Origin: an uncultured Prevotella sp.
GTDB lineage: Bacteria > Bacteroidota > Bacteroidia > Bacteroidales > Bacteroidaceae
DNA length: 23,998 nt
Assembly (NCBI GenBank): GCA_934281565.1
Contig: CAKQXI010000024.1
Location: 1-23,998, forward strand
Reading direction: 5' to 3'
Every line of letters starts with the position of its first letter. Position 1 is the stretch's first letter. The translations under genes were made by a program, and so were the position numbers. Under the pieces are notes generated by a model that saw only the letters and a list, made by a program, of their open reading frames with translations, was not told the origin of the DNA and did not search any database. This document shows positions 7,300 through 15,401 of this stretch, one piece after another.

Positions 7300-8154
7300 T
7301 TAAAACAGGCTTGATATTTTATCAATGAGCTTTTCTATTGTGGAAGAATCCGTTGCCTCGTCTAATTTCTCATTGATCTTATCCTCTATTTTCTTGCTAA
7401 CTTTGTCTGATATTTTATCAACAGCCTTGTTAGCTTTTTCTTCCAAACGTTTCTGGACATCGCTATTGTTGTTATCATTGCTTTCTGTGTCGTCGTCCAT
7501 TGTTTCGTCAGAAGAAGATGTAGTCTCACTCTCCTTGATATTCAAGTTGTCATCGTTTTCCAAAGCCTTGATCATGTCATCGCTGTTCATCGTATATACC
7601 TTTCCAAGGATACCAAAGCTGACGGTATGGTCTTTGCCGTTTAGATTGACAGAACCTTTGGAGAACAACACGTAGTTGTGATATTCAAAGAGTTGGTCAA
7701 GGGCTGTATTGAGGAAATTGCCTGCCATCATCTTGGCGATGGAGCGAATGCCCTGTGTGAAGAAGTTGTTGTCTGTGGTCTCCGTAGCTTTCTCTATGGC
7801 TGCGCCAACTTCAGTGCTAACAGTCTCCTTGTGAGCTTCCTCATTAGGATTTGTGAATGCAAAGATAAGGAGAATGAATACGATTGCTCCTAAGAGAAGT
7901 TTCCAAACTAACTTGTTGTTCTTTTTGGGTTGTTGTTCTCTCTGTGGTTGGAAATTATTTTGCTGGTCTTGTTGTTGGGGAGCCTGATATGTTGGAGGAA
8001 TGTTTCTTTTTAGTTCCTCGATTTTCCATGCAGGAGTCCAGTCTTCCATTCCTTGAGTCCAGACAAGTGTTTCAGGTGTGATACCCTTTTGGATAAGTTG
8101 TTCAAGACTAAAAGGACCAGCTTGTTGTCCATTTTCTATGATAAAATATTCCAT
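7300..8154 (-). CDS. GYF_2-domain membrane protein of unknown function
   Basis: Encodes 284 aa. Residues 1-50 are a GYF_2 (DUF4339-type) domain: YFIIENGQQAGPFSLEQL, then TLVWTQGMEDWTPA. This fold is known for peptide or protein binding. A Gln/Pro-rich linker follows (52-80), then one membrane helix (about 84-100, WKLLLGAIVFILLIFAF). Beyond the membrane lies a compact domain (about 120-195, with TALDQLFEYHNYVLFSKGS and FGILGKVYTM). The protein ends with an acidic Ser/Asp/Asn stretch and a charged coiled coil (230-284). With the N-terminus in the cytoplasm, the GYF domain would be cytosolic and the rest periplasmic. It starts 15 bases after the clostripain-family gene, so it is third in the valS operon. 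Confidence 0.8.
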   Translation of the reverse strand: MEYFIIENGQQAGPFSLEQLIQKGITPETLVWTQGMEDWTPAWKIEELKRNIPPTYQAPQQQDQQNNFQPQREQQPKKNNKLVWKLLLGAIVFILLIFAFTNPNEEAHKETVSTEVGAAIEKATETTDNNFFTQGIRSIAKMMAGNFLNTALDQLFEYHNYVLFSKGSVNLNGKDHTVSFGILGKVYTMNSDDMIKALENDDNLNIKESETTSSSDETMDDDTESNDNNNSDVQKRLEEKANKAVDKISDKVSKKIEDKINEKLDEATDSSTIEKLIDKISSLF

Positions 8155-8169
8155 TTTGTTTAAATGTTT

Positions 8170-9456
8170 TTATTTAATATGTGTAGCTTTCCACCATCCT
8201 GTCTTTTCTTTTCCATTAATGGCAACGGAGTGCGAACTTGGGTCGGAGATAGACAGACCAGAGTAATGCTTCACTTTGATATATCGAGTATTTCCAGTTA
8301 AAGTACTAATGACATTTTCAGTTGATTGTGCAGCCTTGACAGTAGCCTTAAGTTGAGTGGTGAATTGTGATTTGAGAGAACTACTGGGATACATACTGTC
8401 TACGTATGTCTCTAAATCATAGAATATATTCCGGTTTCGACCTGCAAGGTCAAAGCCATCCAGAGGTTGGATAGAGTCTAAATCAATCTCATCACTCAAT
8501 TTGTATTGAGCATTGATGTCCTTCATAACGGCTGCAAGTTTGTCCATTTGTCGGCAGTCTATGGCTGCGAGATTAGCATAAGGAGAATTTGTTTTATTAT
8601 AAAAATTGCAAAAGCCAGATACAATACTTGAGTATCCAGGCGTACTTGTGTTCAGATAGTTCCACAGGCTATAATATGGAACGCCTTTTGCTAATATTTC
8701 GCTGGAAGAAGCTATCATGTAATTTGTCACATCTTTCAACTCGTATGCGGTTTCTACATTTCCCATGTAGCAGGCATCAAAGAGGATATACTGCATCTTG
8801 ATACCACTTTTTTTGATACTTTCCGCCAAGTCGGTGACATCCATCATGTTTCCTGTGGATGATACACTTCCAAAGAAACGAGTGAGTGGATGATTGGGAT
8901 CATCACCAAAGGAAAAGGGTTGTGACATTGCGGTATTCTTACGCATGACATTCCCGCTCGTGATAGTCCTTGTCGGATAGCTTACCCATGAATCCTTGAA
9001 AGTCCATCCGCATCCGTGGGCACCTATTATCAGAGCATAGTTCAAGGCAGTAGCTCTGCTTTGTACCTCGTTGAGTATACTGGCGAAACCATCAGGCGTA
9101 GTATAAGATTTATCCGAATAAGTGTTGAGAACCACATGGTCAACACTCCTGTTGCTTCCGTTATATACTAAGTCGTAGAGGTTGGCTTCTGTTGCCGAAT
9201 TGCCGAAGAACAGTAGTACTCGTGAGTTATTTAAGCCTTTGTTTCTAACGATGGCAGCGTCAATACTGTCAATGTTGGCTCTAAGATACGAAGTTAATCC
9301 ACTGTTTCTTGCAGCATTTTCACCTCCAGTCCAAGGCATAAATATCAAGATGGTCTGCTTGTTGACACTATCAGTATCAAAAGCTTCATCCCCACAACTA
9401 CAAAAAGTAGTTATGGAGACAATACCTATAATAAATAAGGTGAATAGCTTTTTCAT
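8170..9456 (-). CDS. Clostripain-family (C11) cysteine peptidase, lipoprotein
   Basis: Encodes 428 aa. The signal peptide ends in TTFCSCGDE; Cys21 is the likely lipidated residue, with Cys19 as the alternative. The peptidase domain shows the C11 dyad: ALIIGAHGCGW (His147) after a beta strand, and YILFDACYMGN (Cys229). TILIFMPWTGG at about 35-45 is the usual first strand. Relatives cleave after basic residues, but the specificity of this protein cannot be read. It is probably on the cell surface or in the periplasm. The start is MKKLF at 9456; an in-frame TTG at 9486 would overlap the valS end closely and spoil the signal peptide. It lies 32 bases after valS. Confidence 0.9.
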   Translation of the reverse strand: MKKLFTLFIIGIVSITTFCSCGDEAFDTDSVNKQTILIFMPWTGGENAARNSGLTSYLRANIDSIDAAIVRNKGLNNSRVLLFFGNSATEANLYDLVYNGSNRSVDHVVLNTYSDKSYTTPDGFASILNEVQSRATALNYALIIGAHGCGWTFKDSWVSYPTRTITSGNVMRKNTAMSQPFSFGDDPNHPLTRFFGSVSSTGNMMDVTDLAESIKKSGIKMQYILFDACYMGNVETAYELKDVTNYMIASSSEILAKGVPYYSLWNYLNTSTPGYSSIVSGFCNFYNKTNSPYANLAAIDCRQMDKLAAVMKDINAQYKLSDEIDLDSIQPLDGFDLAGRNRNIFYDLETYVDSMYPSSSLKSQFTTQLKATVKAAQSTENVISTLTGNTRYIKVKHYSGLSISDPSSHSVAINGKEKTGWWKATHIK

Positions 9457-9488
9457 TACTTTAATAATAATTTTATTTTGTAACAAGT

Positions 9489-12170
9489 TTATTTCTTGCG
9501 AAGTTCATCGATAGTAGCTTTGAGAGCTGTGATTTTCTCTATGGAGTCACTTTCTTTCTTGCGTTCCAATGCTACTACTTTCTCTGGAGCATGAGCAACA
9601 AAGTTCTCATTGCTCAACTTCTTGCGAACACCAGCAAGGAAACCTTCAAGGTGTTTAAGCTGAGCTTCCGCTTTCTCTATTTCAGCTTCTACGTCAATGA
9701 GGTCACCCAATGGAACTGCAAACTCATCAGTGCCAACCATGAAGCTGGAAGCATCCGCACTCTTTTCTGCGATAACCTCAATCTTGTCGAGGTTAGCCAT
9801 CTTAACGATAACATCATTATATGCTTCAAAGTCGTTATGATCAATGGCTTGGAGAGTCAAGGCTTCTTTCTGGGCAATGTTCTTTTGGTTGCGAACCGTA
9901 CGAACACCAGCAATGATAGCTTTTACGTTCTCGATGTCGGCTGTGAGCTTGAGATCTTCAGTAGTAGAAGCAGGGATTTCCAACTTCTCACGCATGATGC
10001 TTTCACCCTCTTTGCGATCGTAGATGTGCTGCCACAATTCCTCGGTGATGAAAGGCATGAATGGGTGCAACATCTTCAAGAGGGCATCGAAGAACTTCAA
10101 AGTAGCTTCATAACTCTGTTTGTCGATAGGCTGACCGTATGCAGGCTTTACCATCTCAAGATACCAAGAGGAGAACTCATCCCAGAACAACTTATAGACA
10201 GTCATCAAAGCCTCGGAGATACGATACTCCTTGAACTGTTTTTGCATTTCTTCATTCACCTCTTTCAACTTGGCGTCAAACCAAGCTACGGCAATCTTTG
10301 CGTTCTTAGGCTGCTCTATGTCGGCTGTTTCCCAACCCTTTACCAAGCGGAAAGCATTCCATATCTTATTGTTGAAGTTACGACCTTGCTCGCAAAGACT
10401 CTCATCAAAGAGGATGTCATTACCTGCTGGCGCAGAGAGCATCATACCCATACGTACACCATCGGCACCGAACTTGTCGATCAAATCTATTGGGTCTGGT
10501 GAGTTGCCAAGTGACTTACTCATCTTACGACCGAGCTTGTCACGGACAATGCCAGTGAAGTAAACGTGTTTGAAAGGCATCTTGCCACGATATTCGTAGC
10601 CAGCCATGATCATACGTGCTACCCAGAAGAAGATGATGTCTGGACCTGTTACCAAGTCACTGGTAGGATAGTAGTAATTGATTTCCTCATTGCCAGGGTG
10701 CTCAATGCCATCAAACAAAGAGATAGGCCACAGCCATGACGAGAACCATGTGTCAAGGCAGTCGCTTTCTTGTTCCAAGTCTTCAGCCTTGATATTGGCA
10801 TTCTTGTCCTGCGCGAGCTTCAATGCTTCCTCGGCAGTTTCTGCTACAACATAGTCTTTCTTACCATTATTATCAAAATAGTAAGCAGGAATACGATGAC
10901 CCCACCAAAGCTGACGGCTAATGCACCAGTCCTTGATATTCTCCAACCAGTGGCGATAGGTATTCTTATATTTCTTTGGATAGAACTCTATGTCATCGTC
11001 CATGACAGGAGCAAGGGCAATGTCAGCGAAGTGTTGCATCTTGAGGAACCATTGTGTAGAGAGCTTTGGCTCGATAGGCACATTGGTACGCTCAGAGAAA
11101 CCTACTTTATTATTGTAGTCTTCAACTTTTTCCATGAGACCAGCAGCCTCTAAGTCAATGGCAATTTGCTTGCGTACATCCATTCGGTCTTGACCTACGT
11201 ACATACCAGCAGCTTCACTGATGGTACCATTGTCATTGAATATGTCAATAGTTTGCAAGCCATGCTTCAAACCGAGGGCATGGTCATTGATGTCATGGGC
11301 TGGAGTTACTTTCAAGCATCCTGTACCGAACTCAATGTCAACGTATGAATCCTCGATAACAGGAATCTCACGGTTTACGAGAGGAACGATGACGTGTTTG
11401 CCTTTCAACCAAGTATTCTTCTTGTCTTCTGGGTTGATGCACATAGCAGAGTCACCCATGATTGTTTCAGGACGAGTGGTAGCAACAACGGCATAATAGC
11501 CTTTGTCATCCTTGTGCATCACGTTGCCTTCATCTACTTGCTTGCAGTCTTTTTCCACTACATAATACTTCAAGTAGTAGAGTTTGGAGTGCTCGTCCTT
11601 GTAGATAACTTCCTCGTCAGAAAGTGCAGTCTGTGCCTTTGGGTCCCAGTTGACCATACGAACACCACGATAGATCAATCCTTTCTTATAGAGGTCGCAG
11701 AAAACGTGTATGACAGCCTTGGAACGTGTCTCGTCCATGGTGAAAGAAGTGCGGTCCCAGTCACAGCTTGCACCGAGACGACGCAATTGCTTCAATATAA
11801 TGCCACCATGCTCATGGGTCCAGTCCCATGCGTGTTTCAAGAACTCATCACGAGTTAAGTCAGTCTTTTTGATGCCTTGGGCAGCTAATTTATTCACAAC
11901 TTTAGCTTCGGTAGCGATACTGGCGTGGTCGGTACCCGGTACCCAACAAGCATTCTTGCCTTCCATGCGAGCACGGCGAACCAGAATATCCTGAATAGTA
12001 TTGTTGAGCATATGTCCCATGTGGAGTACACCAGTCACATTTGGTGGAGGGATGACCACTGTATAAGGTTCACGACCATCAGGCTTCGAACTGAATAGTT
12101 TGTTGTCGAGCCAGTATTGATACCATTTACTTTCCACGGCTTGTGGATCGTACTTACTTGCTAATTCCAT
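9489..12170 (-). CDS. valS: Valine--tRNA ligase
   Basis: Encodes 893 aa, a class I aminoacyl-tRNA synthetase that charges tRNA-Val. Signature 1 is PPPNVTGVLHMGH (HMGH at 50-53) and signature 2 is GRKMSKSLGN (KMSKS at about 549-553). The CP1 editing domain lies between them (around VVATTRPETIMGD and GCLKVTPAHDINDHA). The anticodon-binding domain follows. The last 70 residues are the typical ValS coiled-coil tRNA arm (VEAEIEKAEAQLKHLEGFL to the end). The ATG at 12168-12170 opens MELASKYDPQ. It is first in a three-gene minus-strand unit with the clostripain-family and GYF genes, and divergent from mazG. Confidence 0.98.
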   Translation of the reverse strand: MELASKYDPQAVESKWYQYWLDNKLFSSKPDGREPYTVVIPPPNVTGVLHMGHMLNNTIQDILVRRARMEGKNACWVPGTDHASIATEAKVVNKLAAQGIKKTDLTRDEFLKHAWDWTHEHGGIILKQLRRLGASCDWDRTSFTMDETRSKAVIHVFCDLYKKGLIYRGVRMVNWDPKAQTALSDEEVIYKDEHSKLYYLKYYVVEKDCKQVDEGNVMHKDDKGYYAVVATTRPETIMGDSAMCINPEDKKNTWLKGKHVIVPLVNREIPVIEDSYVDIEFGTGCLKVTPAHDINDHALGLKHGLQTIDIFNDNGTISEAAGMYVGQDRMDVRKQIAIDLEAAGLMEKVEDYNNKVGFSERTNVPIEPKLSTQWFLKMQHFADIALAPVMDDDIEFYPKKYKNTYRHWLENIKDWCISRQLWWGHRIPAYYFDNNGKKDYVVAETAEEALKLAQDKNANIKAEDLEQESDCLDTWFSSWLWPISLFDGIEHPGNEEINYYYPTSDLVTGPDIIFFWVARMIMAGYEYRGKMPFKHVYFTGIVRDKLGRKMSKSLGNSPDPIDLIDKFGADGVRMGMMLSAPAGNDILFDESLCEQGRNFNNKIWNAFRLVKGWETADIEQPKNAKIAVAWFDAKLKEVNEEMQKQFKEYRISEALMTVYKLFWDEFSSWYLEMVKPAYGQPIDKQSYEATLKFFDALLKMLHPFMPFITEELWQHIYDRKEGESIMREKLEIPASTTEDLKLTADIENVKAIIAGVRTVRNQKNIAQKEALTLQAIDHNDFEAYNDVIVKMANLDKIEVIAEKSADASSFMVGTDEFAVPLGDLIDVEAEIEKAEAQLKHLEGFLAGVRKKLSNENFVAHAPEKVVALERKKESDSIEKITALKATIDELRKK

Positions 12171-12211
12171 GATGTTTATATATATTTTATTCTTTTTTCC
12201 TTAAATATTCG

Positions 12212-12222
12212 GTGCAAAGATA
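12212..12222 (-). promoter_or_regulatory. -7 element of valS, left arm of an 11-bp inverted repeat
   Basis: On the minus strand 12222-12215 reads TATCTTTG followed by GCAC, a full TAnnTTTG match about 45 bases before the valS ATG. No TTTG is found 19-21 bases upstream. The 11 bases gtgcaaagata are exactly mirrored at 12245-12255. Confidence 0.6.
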
Positions 12223-12244
12223 CTACTTTTTGATGGAAAAACGT

Positions 12245-12255
12245 TATCTTTGCAC
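12245..12255 (+). promoter_or_regulatory. -7 element of mazG, right arm of an 11-bp inverted repeat
   Basis: TATCTTTG (12245-12252) followed by CAC matches the TAnnTTTG element and would start transcription near 12258, about 58 bases before the mazG start. The -33 TTTG is missing at the expected distance. It mirrors 12212-12222 perfectly, with 22 bases between the arms. Confidence 0.6.
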
Positions 12256-12315
12256 AAAGATTTGCCTTTTGTGGGTAATATTAATATATAATTTTCACTT
12301 TTTAAATCTAAAAGC

Positions 12316-13239
12316 GTGCATACAAAAGAAGAAAAAATGGCGGCTTTCAGTCGATTGTTGGATGTACAAGATCGACTTCGTCTTTTGTGCCCATGGGATA
12401 AGAAACAGACTTTTGAGAGTCTTCGCCCTAATACCATAGAGGAGGCTTTTGAACTCTGTGATGCTCTCATGAAGCATGATTACAAGGATATCAAGAAAGA
12501 ACTTGGCGATGTGTTGGAACATGTCATGTTTTATTCGATAATAGGTCGGGAAGATGGTCAGTTTGACATCTGTGATGTTTGCAACCAAGAGGCTGATAAG
12601 CTGATGTTCCGTCATCCTTTTATCAATTGGAGTGAGGATGGTGATTGGACAGTGTCGAATCCTGATATGTATATCAATGACGAGGGACAAGTGGTATATA
12701 AGGAAGTGAAGAGTGAAGAACGAAAAGTGAAGAATTCTTCACTCCCCACGTCCGCCAGTGCTGTTGAGAAAACTTGGGAACAAATCAAGCAACAAGAGAA
12801 AGATGGAAACGAGCGTGTCTTGAGTGGCGTGCCTGATGCTTTGCCATCTCTTATCAAGGCTTATCGCATTCAGGACAAGGCTCGCAATGTGGGCTTTGAT
12901 TGGCAGAAGAAAGAAGATGTATGGGATAAAGTGTATGAGGAGATAGGGGAATTAAAAGCAGAGTTAGCCAAAGAGGATAAAGAAAACTCTACCAGGGAAC
13001 TGGGTGATTTCCTTTTCTCAGTCATCAATGCAGCTCGCCTTTATAAGCTAAATCCAGACAATGCTCTGGAGAAGACAAACCAAAAGTTTATTCGTCGCTT
13101 CAATTATGTGGAAGATCATTCCTTGAAGCAAGGCAAGAACTTGAAAGACATGACTTTGGAAGAAATGGATGAACTCTGGGATGAGGCGAAGAAAATAGAG
13201 AAGAAAGATTCTTCGTATGATAAAAATAGTATCGGTTAA
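12316..13239 (+). CDS. mazG: Nucleoside triphosphate pyrophosphohydrolase MazG
   Basis: Encodes 307 aa with two tandem MazG domains. This cytosolic Mg-dependent enzyme hydrolyses NTPs to NMP and pyrophosphate. The ExxE...ExxD metal motifs are kept in both domains: TIEEAFELCD with KKELGDVLEHV (about 40-71), and VYEEIGELKAE with TRELGDFLFSV (about 210-240). The start is taken as the GTG at 12316, because HTKEEKMAAFSRLL at the N-terminus matches what I recall of Bacteroidales relatives; the ATG at 12337 would lose it. The linker between the domains (residues 131-144, 12706-12747) contains a short repeat-derived insertion. It is first in an operon with a lipoprotein gene and rnz. Confidence 0.93.
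   Translation: MHTKEEKMAAFSRLLDVQDRLRLLCPWDKKQTFESLRPNTIEEAFELCDALMKHDYKDIKKELGDVLEHVMFYSIIGREDGQFDICDVCNQEADKLMFRHPFINWSEDGDWTVSNPDMYINDEGQVVYKEVKSEERKVKNSSLPTSASAVEKTWEQIKQQEKDGNERVLSGVPDALPSLIKAYRIQDKARNVGFDWQKKEDVWDKVYEEIGELKAELAKEDKENSTRELGDFLFSVINAARLYKLNPDNALEKTNQKFIRRFNYVEDHSLKQGKNLKDMTLEEMDELWDEAKKIEKKDSSYDKNSIG
12705..12743. repeat. AGTGAAG repeats with an 18-bp perfect palindrome inside mazG
   Basis: Three copies of AGTGAAG lie at 12705-12711, 12712-12718 and 12726-12732. The last begins the perfect palindrome AGTGAAGAATTCTTCACT (12726-12743). In frame they encode the Lys/Glu/Ser-rich segment VKSEERKVKNSS of the MazG linker. Such GTGAAGA/TCTTCAC palindromes resemble dispersed repeats that I recall from Bacteroidales genomes. 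Confidence 0.75.
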
Positions 13240-13279
13240 TATATTAATATAAAAAGTAACACTTAAAATCTTCGTGCTT

Positions 13280-13837
13280 ATGAAAAAGTTGTTTTATATA
13301 GTGATTGCACTCTTTGCTCTGTTTGTGGTGAACAGTTGCAAGGATAAGAAAAATTCTCCAGTGATTAGTGCCAATGATTCGACACAGGTGGAGGATGCTA
13401 ATGATTCTACCATTTATGGTATTTGTGGCGAAGGAACTTCAATGCATTCGCTCGAGCTCTTTACCGATGGTGGTGATTCGCTGAATGTCATCATCAATGA
13501 TGAGGAACCAGACATTGTACAAGGTGGCTTGCTTTCAGGCGACCGCATTGCCCTTATTGCCTCAAAGGATGCTAATGGTGAGTATGTGGCACAACATATC
13601 ATCAACCTTACTTCTTTGTTAGGCAAATGGACAAGCCTCGACAAGAACTTTGAAATCCTTGAGGGCGGAGAGGTGAAGAACAATGTAAAGGCTGAGACTA
13701 ATCCTTGGACTTCATGGAAGATACTTAATGGTAAACTTTTGCTCAATACGGATACTTTCGATGTCAATAAGCTGGGACCAGACAGCTTGTCTTTGGAAAA
13801 TAAAGTAGGTATCTTCATCTTTAAGCGACAAGAATAG
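13280..13837 (+). CDS. Lipoprotein, probable lipocalin-like C-terminal domain
   Basis: Encodes 185 aa from the ATG at 13280; a GTG two codons earlier is in frame. The signal peptide is MKKLFYIVIALFALFVVNSC with lipidated Cys20. After a Ser/Asn/Asp-rich linker come two beta-rich parts. The first is about 45-105 (IYGICGEGTSMHSLELF to IALIASKDANGEY). The second is about 115-185 (LLGKWTSL, then TSWKILNGKLLLNTDTFDV and the ending GIFIFKRQ). The second part resembles lipocalin-like domains of Bacteroidota lipoproteins; this is a pattern judgement only. It sits 40 bases after mazG and 19 bases before rnz, probably co-transcribed. The function is unknown. Confidence 0.8.
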   Translation: MKKLFYIVIALFALFVVNSCKDKKNSPVISANDSTQVEDANDSTIYGICGEGTSMHSLELFTDGGDSLNVIINDEEPDIVQGGLLSGDRIALIASKDANGEYVAQHIINLTSLLGKWTSLDKNFEILEGGEVKNNVKAETNPWTSWKILNGKLLLNTDTFDVNKLGPDSLSLENKVGIFIFKRQE

Positions 13838-13856
13838 AATCAGGGAAAATAAAGAA

Positions 13857-14771
13857 ATGGAACCATTTCGTGTACACATTTTAGGGTGTGGCAGTGCTCT
13901 GCCCACCCTTCATCATAATGCATCGTCACAAGTGGTGGAGATACGGGGCAAGTTCTTCATGGTGGATTGTGGTGAGGGTACTCAGATGCAGTTACGCCGC
14001 ACCCATATTCATTTTGCCAAGATAAATGCTGTTTTTATCTCGCACTTGCATGGCGATCATTGTTTTGGGTTATTGGGCTTGCTTTCTACCTTTGGGATGC
14101 TTGGCAGAACGGCAAAGCTAAGGGTTTATGCTCCTGCTGATTATGAAGTGCTGTTCAAGCAACAGGTCGAGTTCTTCATGACAGGTATGGAGTATAAGGT
14201 GGAGTTTGTACCCGTAGATACAGAGAAATCGCAGATTGTGTATGAAGATCGGTCTGTTATGGTAGAAACAATACCTTTGCAACATCGTGTTCCTTGTTGT
14301 GGTTATCTCTTTCGAGAGAAACCTACGTTGCCTCATATCCGTCGTGACATGATAGATTACTATGGTATTTCAACGAGTCAAATCAACAACATCAAGAATG
14401 GTGCGGACTGGGTCAATGAGGAGGGAGAAGTGATACCAAATGCAAGACTGGTAGAGCCAGCCGATGCCCCTCGTTGCTATGCTTATTGTAGCGATACTCG
14501 ATATATGCCAGAGTTATATAAAAAGGTGAAAGGTGTTACGATGCTTTATCATGAGAGTACCTATACGACAGAGAACGAAGATCGTGCCAAACTTTATTAT
14601 CATAGTACAGCTCGTCAAGCTGCTATTGTTGCCAAAAAGGCAGGAGTGGGCAAGTTGTTGTTGGGACATTATAGTGCTCGGTATAATGACGAAGCAGTCT
14701 TGTTAGAAGAAGCACAGGCTGTCTTTCCGAAAAGCTATCTCAGCAATGAAGGGAAAGTGTTTGATATATAA
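13857..14771 (+). CDS. rnz: Ribonuclease Z (tRNA 3' endonuclease)
   Basis: Encodes 304 aa, the short-form RNase Z length. This cytosolic metallo-beta-lactamase-fold enzyme cuts the 3' trailer of tRNA precursors. It starts FRVHILGCGSALPT, has FMVDCGEGTQMQLRR, and the zinc motif HLHGDH (H63, H65, D67, H68). YCSDTRY supplies the bridging Asp, and LLLGHYSARY the last His. This genome's tRNA-Cys gene (16685-16755) lacks an encoded CCA, which is the kind of substrate RNase Z prepares for CCA addition. Last gene of the mazG unit; it ends in a strong terminator. Confidence 0.96.
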   Translation: MEPFRVHILGCGSALPTLHHNASSQVVEIRGKFFMVDCGEGTQMQLRRTHIHFAKINAVFISHLHGDHCFGLLGLLSTFGMLGRTAKLRVYAPADYEVLFKQQVEFFMTGMEYKVEFVPVDTEKSQIVYEDRSVMVETIPLQHRVPCCGYLFREKPTLPHIRRDMIDYYGISTSQINNIKNGADWVNEEGEVIPNARLVEPADAPRCYAYCSDTRYMPELYKKVKGVTMLYHESTYTTENEDRAKLYYHSTARQAAIVAKKAGVGKLLLGHYSARYNDEAVLLEEAQAVFPKSYLSNEGKVFDI

Positions 14772-14778
14772 ATATAAT

Positions 14779-14828
14779 AACCTTGCATCAGAAAACTTAC
14801 TTTTTGGTGCAAGGTTTTTTGTTTTTTC
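14779..14828 (+). terminator. Rho-independent terminator of the mazG-rnz operon
   Basis: Arms aaccttgcatc (14779-14789) and ggtgcaaggtt (14806-14816) pair over 11 bp with one G-U. A run of T follows, broken by one G and running to about 14827. It lies 8 bases after the rnz stop, and only 28 bases before the next gene's start codon. Confidence 0.9.
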
Positions 14829-14855
14829 CGTTTAATAGATAAATAGCATTAGAAA

Positions 14856-15401
14856 TTGGTATCAGAGAAAGAACTCTTGAACGACATCAAGAAAGGTAAA
14901 CGACAAGCAATGCAGACATTGTATAGTCGCTATGCAGGGTATGCCATGGCTGTAGGGCTGAGGTATGTCCCAAGTCGTGCTGATGCTGAGGATGTAGTAC
15001 AAGATAGTTTCGTCAAGATACTTTCTTCTATCCAACATTTTGAGTACCGAGGTGAAGGCTCGCTTAAGGGATGGGTGTTGAGAATAGTTGCAAATGAAGC
15101 TATTTCGTTTGTTAAACAAAAAGGAAAGTTTACTTATTTTGATGAAATTCCTGATGAGCCAGATGTGAGTGAGCCAGATGTAGAACGAGTGCCACCAGAT
15201 GTGCTGACACGAATGATAGGTGAATTGCCAGATGGTTATCGACTGGTGCTTAACCTTTATGTTTTTGAACAACGGAGTCATAAGGAAATAGCCCAGCAGT
15301 TAGGAATCACGGAGAGTACTTCTGCCTCCCAATATTTGAGGGCTAAGAGATATTTGGCAAGAAAAATTAATGATTATCTAAATAATAAAAGAAATGAATA
15401 A
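14856..15401 (+). CDS. ECF sigma factor coupled to a membrane/beta-barrel partner
   Basis: Encodes 181 aa. Region 2 spans about 18-90: AMQTLYSRYAGYAMAVGLRY, the acidic ADAEDVVQDSFVKILSSI, and GWVLRIVANEAISFVKQK. A Pro/Asp/Glu-rich linker follows (DEPDVSEPDVERVPPD). Region 4 spans about 120-175: LPDGYRLVLNLYVFEQRS, then HKEIAQQLGITESTSASQYL, the helix-turn-helix. The start must be the TTG at 14856, because a TAG lies two codons upstream (14850-14852) and the next ATG would remove the first helix of region 2. No TAnnTTTG element is found between the rnz terminator and the start. The stop overlaps the next gene by 8 bases, so translation of the pair is coupled. It is a cytoplasmic transcription factor; its targets are unknown. 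Confidence 0.92.
   Translation: MVSEKELLNDIKKGKRQAMQTLYSRYAGYAMAVGLRYVPSRADAEDVVQDSFVKILSSIQHFEYRGEGSLKGWVLRIVANEAISFVKQKGKFTYFDEIPDEPDVSEPDVERVPPDVLTRMIGELPDGYRLVLNLYVFEQRSHKEIAQQLGITESTSASQYLRAKRYLARKINDYLNNKRNE

Noticed and set aside
9591..10502. 303-codon open frame on the + strand opposite valS
   Set aside because: It lies inside the confident valS gene on the other strand; the product shows no family features.
12726..12743. CRISPR or transposon end at the mazG palindrome
   Set aside because: There are no spacers, no regular array and no transposase, and the reading frame is kept. It fits a short repeat insertion only.
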